This document shows, one piece after another, positions 1 through 10,267 of a DNA stretch of 64,000 nt (position 1 is the first letter of the stretch; each line of letters opens with the position of its first letter). This stretch comes from Xestospongia bergquistia (lineage: Eukaryota; Porifera; Demospongiae; Haplosclerida; Petrosiidae). The stretch covers positions 3,908,501 to 3,972,500 of the forward strand of contig OZ014412.1 in assembly GCA_963965975.1 (NCBI GenBank), in the 5' to 3' direction. The translations under genes were made by a program, and so were the position numbers. The notes below the pieces were generated by a model, which was not told the origin of the DNA, ran no database searches, and saw only the letters and a list, made by a program, of their open reading frames with translations.

Positions 1-405
1 AGTCCTCTGCCTACTAATGGTAACTCATATACCACTACTAGACAGCTACTTTGTCTAACAAGTACAATAGTACATGAGACACTAACAATTGGACAATACA
101 GACTTTGTAATATTGATTTAAGAAACCAGAGTCAATCCTCTACCACCTAGTGATATAAAGATCAAACAAAGACTTGGTGTAAACAAGATAGGAAGGAAGT
201 TTTTATATTGAATCTTTCATGTAACATTTGAGCCAACTTTACCTGAACTAGATGACATTGAAGAAAACCATCAACATATCACTGGCATGTTCCAACTCTG
301 GTACAAGACTAAGAGATGTCCACATACTTAGGACATATTGTTGATGATAATAAGGCTACCATCTGTGAATGAGTCTGACCTTGCTGACCAATTATACACA
401 AGCTG
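1..405 (+). pseudogene. Relic of the 3' end of a Death-domain receptor
   Basis: Bases 1-110 match scrambled parts of the tyrosine-rich tail exon of receptor A, including a shared stretch coding TNGN and a shared stretch around VHET. Bases 235-405 match the Death-domain exon at 7274-7524: the reading LPELDDIEEN, then FQLWYKTKR, then VNESDLADQLY can be followed, but it is interrupted by a stop where A has the tryptophan of YTWDT. No splice sites or open frame join the pieces. It is a decayed copy of the same gene end, lying upstream of receptor A on the same strand; the rest of the copy may lie left of the window. Confidence 0.7.
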
Positions 406-1317
406 CTCAGTAATTTTTTTGTCAAAATGGATAGTACGTGCATGTAAAGTCAGTATGAAATTAACAGTAAACATTTTTATAATGACTTGGTGTGACAGAT
501 ATATCATGTTTTTAGTAGAAATTGTACACGTTGAAAGGGATGCTCCATACTCACTAATCATCTATGTATGTATCTAGAGCCAAGTATCTCTCACCTTGTT
601 CTATTGTAAAAACTAGCTTATAATTATCACTAATAATTTATTACTTTAGTCGTTAAAGTCAGTATTTTGAGATTGATGCTTCTGAACAAGGAAAAGATAA
701 AAAAAACCATACTTGTAATCCTTCATTATGACAGATTATTTTAAATATCATTAATGTGAATGGATCTATATATGCAATTTTAATTGCATATATAGATATA
801 CTCTCATTGATATAACAGTGAGCCTTATTATATGTATGACTTAGCTATTACTACAATATTATATATAGTACATTACATTACTATACTGTTAACAAACTGT
901 CATAGTGTAGTGACTACTGGCCATATAATCTTTTCATCAAAATCCAGCTGTGTGCAACATGGCACTTTAGAATCATAGTATTAATGATCATATTAGTTAC
1001 ATATTTATGACATGTGAATATCATAATTATACTTTCTCAATTAGAGATAATCATTAAATGCTGATGACAAAATCATGTCTTCTGATGGAAGTAGATAAAA
1101 CATTGTAGATAACCACATATAAATGTAAACAGTACTATGTGAAAATAAAAATTAAGTGATATAAAAAAGGGTGTACTGAGAAACAATCATATATATGTAA
1201 ACATTATAAATTAATCAGTTATGACATATATGCATTAAATAACATGACATCAATACATCATATGACATGTCTAGTTGTTAAAGGGTTAACTACTAATTTG
1301 TATCTTATGGAGGCAGA
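406..1317. other. Gene-free AT-rich stretch
   Basis: Apart from the palindrome near 780, this holds no exon, splice pattern or repeat I can support. Overlapping short open frames on both strands at 328-577 look like chance frames at the edge of the Death-domain relic. Confidence 0.5.
764..797. repeat. Near-perfect 34-base palindrome
   Basis: Two arms of about 16 bases reading atctatatatgcaatt pair with almost no loop. It could form a cruciform or hairpin. No gene is attached to it. Confidence 0.7.
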
Positions 1318-1438
1318 TTACTATGGAATCCTAAAATCATGTCAATTACTCACTATATAATTTGTTGCTTTGTATAAGTACAACATACCAACAACTTATA
1401 CAGTGAGTAATTCACATGAAGTTTGGATTCCATAGTAA
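1318..1438. mobile_element. MITE-like inverted-repeat element, 121 bp
   Basis: The two ends form a terminal inverted repeat of about 43 bases starting TTACTATGGAATCC, with a few mismatches and one indel, around a short centre. There is no coding capacity. The end motif ACTATGGAAT recurs in the window, for example at 49707-49793 with inverted copies at both ends, which fits a small non-autonomous DNA transposon family. No clear target-site duplication was established. Confidence 0.6.
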
Positions 1439-4073
1439 CAACTGATGTAAGCTACAAAATGGCTGTTAAAGTAGCTGACTAATTTTTATAATGAACAATC
1501 AATGCTCTCAATGTTTACCATTGAAAATACATGTAACTTTAGTATAAGTTTTCTTAATTATCAATAAATCTACATATAAGCCCTTATGTCATATATTTGT
1601 ATAATATGCCTATCAAATTTTAAAGAACAATATCAATGAAAAATAGGTGAGACCAATGAACTATGAATCTGCTTCCATAGTAACATATCTTAGTATGTTG
1701 CTCACTTATGGGATCATAGTACATATGAATTCATGTATCTACTTAAAAAGCTATTGGTAAGTATAGGGAGGAGGGTATATACTATACACATAATTTAAAT
1801 TAAATTTATACTTACAAACCTAAAATGCTCCATTCATTCAACCTAAGGAGAGTTCATAGAGATATGCTTCAAATCTCTCAGAATTTTATGCCCTCTAAAA
1901 AATTGCAATTTTGAAACAAGAGTTGTAATAGAGAGGGGATTATTGGTTTGTGATAGAGTCTTGGTTTATTAAAATGTTTATATATTGTACCAGGAGCACA
2001 TGAAAAAGAAGGAAGTAGATTCTAAATGTTAATGTTAATGCACATATATCCAGTGGTCAGTATCAATATACCAATACATTGATGTATTTGACATGTAATC
2101 AATAATAATAAATAATAAAATGCATATGTCTTTTCATACCTGTTTGAATGTCCTTTAATGAGATAGGCTACTTCAGTAATATTTTTTAAAAGGTAAGATA
2201 CCAATTGATACGTCATTACAAAATAGATAAATGTAATCCAATTTTGTGCCAGGACATTACAAAGTAGCTAATATGCTCTGAAAGGCAGATGGATGTGGCT
2301 GCTTCCTTATGTCAAGCAATAACACAACTACCCTTGATATATTACCTTCTATAATTATAATTACAATTGTAGGTAGTAATGTGTTATATATACTGGTAAG
2401 GAGTACTTCATTCCTTTTTATCTGCAGTATAAACTGTTATATTGAGGACTACCTTCTGTAGTTATGATTAAAGATGTAGGTAGTGACAGATAAGGACTAC
2501 TTCATTATATTAAACAAACTGTTATATTGAGGACTACCTAAAACAGTTATGTTATGTATAGACATACTCAAAAATTGAAATTCAAAAACAAAGACAGAAT
2601 AGTTTTTTACACTATATCAGATTTTAAACTATTATGTTAGCACTTGTTAAACATATTTTAGGCAAGCTAGTACAGAGGTGAAAGAGGTAAGCAAAATGGG
2701 AAAAACAAAATACGTTAAACCTTTGCATCACTCTAATTAAGGATGAACTCAAATACTCAACACATACATTTTTATATGTTATCTCTCCATAACAACATGA
2801 TATATGTGATGAAAACATTTACAATAACTCCTACAAGCATCAACATGTACTGTAACAATAGAATATGGTAAGAAATGTATCTTGAAATTTGCTGACGTGG
2901 GTTGATCTACGATGTCAACTTCCAAAATGCCATTTACACAATGTCAACTTCCATACTGTCCATTCCTAAAATGTCTGTTTATCAAAATGCCAATGTGTGC
3001 CATATTGAGAATAAATTTTTTTACTGAAACTAAATAATTGTATTACTGTTTATTATATAACTGTTTGTTTAATTAATGTACATTATACAAGGGATAGAGG
3101 AAGGGTTCATCTTATGTGATATTGTCTGTTAGTGACTTTGCTTACTATATCATATGTTGTCATGATAATATCATCATTGACATTATCACAGTTGTCATAT
3201 ATTATATGTAATATGTATTTACATATAACTATATCCTTGTTTAAATTTATCAAACAATTAATATACTAATATCTAGTTATATCTATTACTACCATATCTA
3301 CTGATATATCACAATATTATAATAATGAGTTTACCATTAGTGGTAAGTGATATATATCTCATGTGATATTATCAGCAATACACTTTCAACATGGCAATAT
3401 CAGCAACTTGTGGAATACAATATAAATAAATTACAATGTTATATATTCTGTTGTTATAACAGGAATAAGTAACATATAAAATTAATGAAATTGATGGGCA
3501 CAATGAAATCATTTTCAAAAAGTTACTATATTAACATATAGTGGAATCAATGAGTGGTAGATAACCTACATTTATCAAAAGGAAAAATACTATGAATGTT
3601 ATTAATTTGCCTTTGCAATGAGTGCTGTGACTATGTCTAATGACTAGTCCACTTATCTGCCTTCTAGCATTCTGTACAGTTTTTATCAACTCTCAAATTT
3701 CTGCCAATGTTCTATTTATCATATCAACATCTTCAAAGCAATTATAGTCTGCATATTGTTGAAACTAATATAAATGGTACTCTGAATTAAGGATTCTCTT
3801 AGAGTATTTTTTAAACATATTGATACTAGGAAAGGACTCTGAATATTATAATTCGAAAAATTTTCTGTACTATTTTAGCATTTAACTATTGATGAAAATA
3901 GTTATTATAAGTATTGGATAAAATGTTTGGCAATTGCAAAGCTAAATCAAATTAGTATCATTTATGTAAGACTATAAACAAAGAGGTTCGGTAAGAAGTA
4001 ATTACAAGTTCTTTCTGGAATCATATATTAAATTTCTAAACCAACATTCATTGATTACATTCAGTGATTAAAA
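1439..4073. other. Gene-free stretch with short direct repeats
   Basis: No exon is supported. Around 2431-2453 and 2517-2541 the segment aaactgttatattgaggact is repeated directly, and weaker copies of neighbouring sequence surround it (2340-2545). Around 2898-2960 a gtcaacttcc motif occurs twice. The remainder is unremarkable AT-rich sequence leading to the receptor A promoter. Confidence 0.5.
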
Positions 4074-4256
4074 CGGAAGATAAATTTAATATTCTTTCTG
4101 GCTAATCATTAGTAATAAACTACTTCCGCAAGTAGGATGGTTCCTCACGGAGAAAGATGAGCTGCTTCATCTCTTTACCATTTTCTTAAAGTAGTAAATT
4201 GTAACTGTGTTATATATTATACATATATTATTTTTAGGTTTTACACCACTAAGAAA
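4074..4256 (+). promoter_or_regulatory. Probable promoter/5' UTR of receptor A with paired ETS-like sites
   Basis: A more GC- and CpG-containing patch just before the start codon holds CGGAAG at 4074-4079 and its reverse complement CTTCCG at 4123-4128, in opposite orientation 44 bases apart. CGGAAG is the core recognised by ETS-family transcription factors. The patch also contains cacggagaa near 4147. The transcription start cannot be placed from sequence alone. Confidence 0.35.
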
Positions 4257-7200
4257 ATGACATCTAGATTTATACTATTCATGGTATTTTCGTTCACCTC
4301 TACAGTGCTCGGTATGATTATACATATAATATCAAAGCACAAACATGTTTTTATGTGTACTAGCCCTAGCATAAAGAAGGAAATGATGAATATTTCATAA
4401 TTAAAATTAATTTGTTTATATGGTTATATGTATATAGATACATACACATAACTGTGTAGTGGTTTATTTCATTGAGATTTTTAAAGGTACAGGATTGCAA
4501 AACAATTCTGTCAAATTTATTTTCACACACACACAAATTTTGAATGAAACTATTCAACACTTTCTAGTGACGATTAGTTAAGGGAACTTTGTTGATGGAT
4601 ATGCTACCAGTTGTAAAGACCATATCATCAACTGTTGGTAAAAAAATATTAGTTGATTTATTTTTGCCTCCTGCAAATGAGAATGTATGCTTGCCAAAAA
4701 TAACCTACTATATGGTATATATTACACTACAAATTATGTTAAGAAGTTAATTATACTAAAATTTATATATTTATATCTGACATTGTGCTAAACGTTTTTA
4801 CACAGCAATTCAATTCATATTTACTCCATCTCCTAACATTGGAGTCTATCAACTAGCACATTATCAATGTTCAGTGGATTATACTAGTGTGAGTATTACT
4901 TGGTATGTTAATGGAACAGGCTCTGCTAATAATGATATTATTCAACTTGGTATTGTTACAAATGGAGATGGATCACAACAGTCTAATCTTACCATACCTG
5001 GATATCCTCAATATAACAATACAGTAGTGAGATGTAATGCTGCAGGATTTATAAATGGTAACATGAGTTATTACAACTTTAGAGAATCTACTCTGAGAAT
5101 ACAAGGTAACACACTCTCTGACATATGTTATTATATCTTCTCTCATTAGGTAAACTAGCTGCTGTCAACAACTTGATATGTCATGTACAAAGTCAGTATT
5201 TGAACTGTTCCTGGTCTCCTCCATTCTCTCTGGTATCCATACCTGGTTATGTCATCGATGTTACTTATAGAGGAGAACTAGTTATACAGAACACTACATC
5301 TTCTACAACATGGCAGTACAACTACTGTCCTAGTCAATTTGGTATATACACATATACAATTAGTGTAGCTGGTAATAACTCAGCTGGAGAAGGAGAGATA
5401 AGTAACATATCAGTTATAGTACCAGAAGGTATGTCATGTAGTTAAATTCAATCTCTCTTCACTAACTATAATAAAGATGAAATTACTTCCTACAATGTGA
5501 CTCCTAAAATGTTATCAAATGGTTCTTATTTGATCTGCTGTATTGTAGAGGTATATCATAAAATACGTTATTTCAGATTCATTTTCTCTCTTAGACTAAA
5601 TACTCTATAGAGCCATCATTAATATCTCTCAAACTAACTACCAGTAATGGAACTATATTAACATATACTGGAACAGTTACTGACATTGTTGATAATAAAT
5701 TTAAAGGGAATATAAATATTGGTACAAATGGGAGACAAAAGTTGACTGTGTATTTAAGTCTAATATATGACAAAAACAACTCTTTAATGAATAATTTATC
5801 AGTAAATATAATTTGTAAGTTAATACAATTACTTTATTTGTTATTTTATCATTCTTTTAATAGCTACATTCAATGTACAAAATGGTAGTTTAACCTCTAC
5901 TACTGGAGAAGTTTGTTTTACTTGTTATTTTCTTGAGGGTAGTCAATCACAAGGATGTTATATTAAATATAACTCACTTATAACAGACTACTACAGTGGT
6001 AATATTACTATAGTGAGAACATCAGTAGATACCAATACTGCTAGTAAATGTGCGACAGGAATATATACCAGTAACTATAACGTGACATTTTACGACATGG
6101 ATTATAACAATAATATATACATTGAGGAATATGCTTTAATACTGACTAATCAATTAGTGACTGGACTTACTCCAACTGTTAATACCTTATCACCCACCTC
6201 GTGCACATTCTGTACCAGTAGTAAGTGAATATATTATTGTTTATATAATACATAGTTATTACTACTACAGTGGCTACTGTTGAGAGTGTTAAAGAAGAAA
6301 CAATTATTATTGGTCTGTTTGTCTATAATGTACATATTATTATTGGGAGTTCTCTGTTATAGTTATAGTTGTTACAGTAGTTGTATTTATCATTGCTATT
6401 ATCATTATTGTCATTATTGGTGTAATCTTATACAGATTTAAGACAAAAAAAGGTATATGTAACATATTGATAATATTATGATTGAGTGTTATACGTATCT
6501 AGGCAAACAGATGTCATTACAAGACAATGATGATAATGAGAACTCAAAACAAAATCTTAAGGTTAATAATAAGGAGTGTTCAGGATTTTCTTATCATGTT
6601 ACTATGTGAATATATATAGTGTCAGTTGTAATATCATTGTGTTTGCAATGGTATTGTCAGCTGTTAAATTTAATGTTCACTATATGATGTAGTAAGATTG
6701 TTTTAGCAATTGTAAGTTAGTATTCCTGATGTTGTTATTAATTTTAGACTTAGTAATTATGTTGTCTAACTAATTATTATAATAGTTATTAACGCTGCAT
6801 GTTTAATCTCCCTTTACATTAGATATCAACAACTGTTCAACTTAACCAGATCAACTATACTGATGTGAACCCATTATCTATTGGTCCTATTGCTCCTCCT
6901 ACTCTCCATTCTACAGTACCTTATAGTACAGTAGTACATGAGACGCCAATAATGGAACAATATAGTTTAATACAACAATATCAGTCTTCATATTTAGTAA
7001 ATGGACCAACTAATGAGGAGTATGCCAGACTTAATCATAATGTACATGCTAGTATCCAAGTTTACGACCATACTGAACATCCTCATTCTCATACTTCAAC
7101 ACCTATGTATTCAACAGTACCTACTAATGGTAACACCACCAATCATGTATCATCACCATACAGTCAGTACTCTACTTTGTCTAATAAAACAAGTGATAAA

Positions 7201-7524
7201 TTAACTACTAAGAAGACAACAGGTCAGTAAACTTTACTATATAGTAGATAGTATTTTATATTTATTATATTAGAGTTAACTCATAAAGATCTAGTTACTT
7301 ATGTTGCTCCACATGTAACTACAAAACTACGAGAGATAGGTACTGCCCTAGCACTAACTCCACCTGAACTAGATGACATTGAAGAGAACCTTCAAGGTAT
7401 CACTGGTGTGTTCCAACTCTGGTATGAGACTAAGAGACGTCCATATACCTGGGACACATTGCTAATGATATTAAGGTCACCTGCTGTGAATGAAGCTGAA
7501 CTTGCTGACAAACTAATTCAGTGA
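4257..7524 (+). CDS. Receptor A: Ig-FN3-cysteine module-TM-tyrosine tail-Death domain, 694 aa
   Basis: Exons: 4257-4311, 4806-5105, 5150-5428, 5477-5550, 5595-5814, 5864-6220, 6363-6452, 6503-6561, 6823-7222, 7274-7524. They keep one open frame, all junctions are GT-AG, and seven of nine introns are under 150 bases. Residues 1-19 are a signal peptide. Residues 19-118 are an Ig-like domain (YQC, ITWYV, VVRC). Residues 119-211 are FN3-like, with CSWSPP recalling cytokine-receptor domains. Residues 310-428 are a module with C-x2-C, GC and GIYTSNYNV. A helix at about 430-452 is followed by basic residues. The tail (459-611) has YSTV, YSLI, YARL, YSTV and YSTL; VPYSTV and SQYSTL fit the ITIM pattern. 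Residues 612-694 match a Death domain (LALTPPELDDIEEN, YTWDTLLMIL). It probably signals through adaptors at the plasma membrane; the ligand is unknown. The 6221-6362 intron could hide one more small exon. Confidence 0.85.
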
Positions 7525-7671
7525 CTATATTAAGTCAACTGTAACATGTGTGTATGTGTGTTTATGCAAATGTGTGCATGTATTTCCTGGACAGCTGGGT
7601 ATTGTTTGTAATTTCAATTTTTATTATGATCAATTTTATACACATATATACTGTATCAACTGTAATTTTGT

Positions 7672-7677
7672 AATAAA
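7672..7677 (+). terminator. Polyadenylation signal of receptor A
   Basis: AATAAA lies about 148 bases after the stop codon of receptor A, a normal 3' UTR distance. No other copy lies between the stop codon and this one. Confidence 0.5.
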
Positions 7678-8966
7678 AGAAAGTCCAAGCCATTAAGCTT
7701 AGATCTTGGACCATCTGTCATGAATGGATCAGTTGTTTAGAGCCTAACTGTTGCTAGATTAGAGGAAAGGTAAACATAAAGATAAAAACATATAATATTT
7801 ATTAACTGTATCAAAAGTATTATTAACACAAGAAAACATTTAAAGGAAATGAAATAATAACAATGAGTGAGGATTTGAAAACATTATCATTCACTCCCTA
7901 TATGCTAATAACTGTTGTGATACACATTTTCTATGTAGTATATCCAAATGTCAATTCAAAAGTAATAATAAAGCTTGGCAGACTGTGTTGATAAAGTAAC
8001 AACCTAATATCATAATATACTATATATACATGTCTAAAATGAGCAACAGATATGAATTAAATTCAAATGTTGCTATAGCAACTATGTAAGTTTTCTAATT
8101 ACCAAAGGGGCAAGTCGGGCAACTAACCAAATTTTTAAGAACAGGATACATCCAAAGGTATTTTTTTTTATGTGTAACCAGATAGAATTCCTATGGCTTG
8201 TTAATTCAATACTTAAAAGTCTATAAGGCCTTTTACAAAGTCTAGTATGTTAGGCCCAAGTTTTAGAAGTTTGCAATGTGTAAGGATGTTACACTCCTGG
8301 AAAGTAATGTCATGGCATGCATCTGTAGCAAACATTATAGAATGCCAATTGAGAAATGGGAGTTAATTAGGATTACTCAGCAGCTCTCACTATGGAATTT
8401 CTTACAAGCTACCAGGAGCACAGTTAATATCCAAAAATTACTCAGAACAATTAGCTTTTGATGTCAGTGCCTCAATAAACAAAGCACATGCAGGAACTAG
8501 GAATTGAAACTGATTGTGTCACAAATTTGTGTGCCCTTGATTTCTAATATGTTTAAGGAGGGATGGTCAAGGGATCGTATACAGACTAAGCATTACATAA
8601 TTCCTCAGACTCACTTCGTGATTCTTTTCATCCTTGGTAGTATGTTGGTCTATCTGTCATTGGGTTGTTTGTGTTTATTGCCATTGACATTGGCCAGCGA
8701 TTTATAATCATACTAGCTGCTAGGTTTGATACATTGTAGATTGCGTACTATATTATTGAAATTTTAACAAACTTAGCACTTTGCAGACCATAATGCTGTG
8801 TTTTACGAATAAGCAAGCACTTTGAAGTTTAAAAGCAAAAATGTTTGTAATGAGTTAGCAATCAACCTAATTCCCAATTATAAAATGAATATCAAGTAGC
8901 AAGCCTCATCACTAAGCAACTAGTAATTAATAGTTCAAGCACAATGGAACAACAACCTACTGGGAT
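7678..8966. other. Stretch of no clear gene
   Basis: Base composition rises slightly in GC between about 8100 and 9550. Short frames at 8276-8461 and 8504-8707 have no recognisable motif, no start context and no splice pattern. They may belong to the transposase relic that follows or be chance. Confidence 0.35.
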
Positions 8967-9150
8967 TTGGCAACTGTACTTTCAAGCTCAGATGCTACAA
9001 TCTCTTGGTATAGAAGAAAGGGTCTTCTAGCTGATCAGAAACTTTGTGAGTGTGGTTGGTCCTCTCATGAAGTGAAGACGACCAGATATCTGAAAGATGT
9101 CCTAGAAAGAGATGTCAATGTGAAAAGTGCAAATCAGTCTAGAATGTAAC
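8967..9150 (+). pseudogene. Possible relic of a Merlin/ISXO2-like DNA transposase
   Basis: The frame from 8967 reads ATISWYRRKGLLADQKLCEC. This resembles the N-terminal zinc-ribbon start of IS1595/ISXO2-like (Merlin) transposases, where a W-x-x-x-x-GLL segment precedes a C-x-CG pair. About 80 bases on, in another frame, ERCPRKRCQCEKC resembles the second cysteine pair of the same ribbon, so a frameshift separates the two halves. No DDE catalytic region and no terminal repeats were found. Recognition is by motif only and could be coincidence. Confidence 0.3.
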
Positions 9151-9962
9151 TGCGATGTTCTACACTAAAGCCTTTTTCGTTATATTTGTAATACTAAATG
9201 TAAGGTCAAAGCCACACCCTAGGCGTGGTCAATGGATTTTGGTAGCAATTCAGTTTTGTTATTACTCTATACCAAAAGTTGGAAGATGATCTGTGATAAA
9301 TAAGCACTAAAGGTTTTGCAGTCTTCCTTATTAAGGGAATGGAGAGGATTATGTTATCCAGATCTTTTTACCAGTCTCAGGTATGGCATAACATATTTTG
9401 TTTTAATTTTTGACAGTGTAAATTGTTGCTATCTTTTTGTATATTTGTATGTGATGTGTGTCTGTGGGATATGTGTGTACATGCTACAGTGTGTTGCTTT
9501 TATGGGTGTGTCCACAAAGACATTCCTGCATAATTTAGTAAGTTAATCGTATACAAGACTAAAGATTCTTCTATACGTGTCTATGCTAGAATGTTTTCAT
9601 TGATGAATCACATTATGCCCAAGCAGTGTTGCTTGTGTACAGTTATGTATAGTTACAACCAGTAAGGAAACAATATTGATGCTTTCTAGTTAAGCTGAAT
9701 GCCTTTGTGCATGATAACTATCTGCAATATAGCAGAAAAGATACTAGGACCCATTTACAGACATTACTATCATTTTAACTTGGCACACACAGCATGCCAG
9801 ACAGTCCTATAATTGTTTTGGCCCTGAATTTGATCAATCACACCCATTAGCACTCAGAGTTAGGATTAATGAAGTTCATTGGTTGCTATATGTGTTAGTG
9901 ATTAAAGAATATGGTTTAATTTCATTTGTTGCTTATATTTGTACAATAGAATAAAATGAAGC

Positions 9963-9992
9963 AAATAGACACACACACACATATATATATAT
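9963..9992. repeat. (CA)n(TA)n microsatellite
   Basis: A run of CA dinucleotides passes directly into a run of TA dinucleotides. Confidence 0.9.
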
Positions 9993-10066
9993 AACACAGA
10001 GCTTTTTGCTATGCTTTACTATAAAATTAGTTGATTTAACCACTATATAGTTATACAGGTTGTATA

Positions 10067-10267
10067 TACTGTAGACCGGGAAACTTTCGCGTTACAAAAG
10101 TTTCATGTAAAAATTTACATGTTAAAATAATTTCGAACATAAGAGGCGTGTACGAAATTTATTAACCCTATTTATTTCAATGTGTAATAATGTTTGTGTA
10201 ATTTATTTTCGTACATCATACAATGTTCGAATTTTTTTTAACAACGAAACTTTCCCCATTTACGGTA
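10067..10267. mobile_element. MITE-like inverted-repeat element, 201 bp
   Basis: The left end (TACTGTAGACCGGGAAACTTTCG) and the right end read in reverse (TACCGTAAATGGGGAAAGTTTCG) form a terminal inverted repeat of about 27 bases. A second inner pair around gtacgaaat extends the symmetry. There is no coding frame. Both ends begin with TA, as expected for a TA target site. CpG is enriched compared with the flanks. This fits a non-autonomous DNA transposon. Confidence 0.65.

Noticed and set aside
338-577. 79-codon plus-strand frame and its minus-strand partner
   Set aside because: The start of the plus-strand frame is the tail of the Death-domain relic; the rest and the minus-strand frame have no support.
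5429-5441. Reading the receptor A FN3 exon through to PEGMSCS and a stop, or a 13-base intron
   Set aside because: A 13-base intron is too short to splice and the read-through stop would leave the intact downstream exons unused. An acceptor at 5475-5476 gives a 48-base intron and restores the frame seen in receptors B and C.
8276-8707. Two frames of 60-67 codons
   Set aside because: No motif, no splice context and no matching copy in the window. They may be part of the nearby transposase relic but cannot be assigned.
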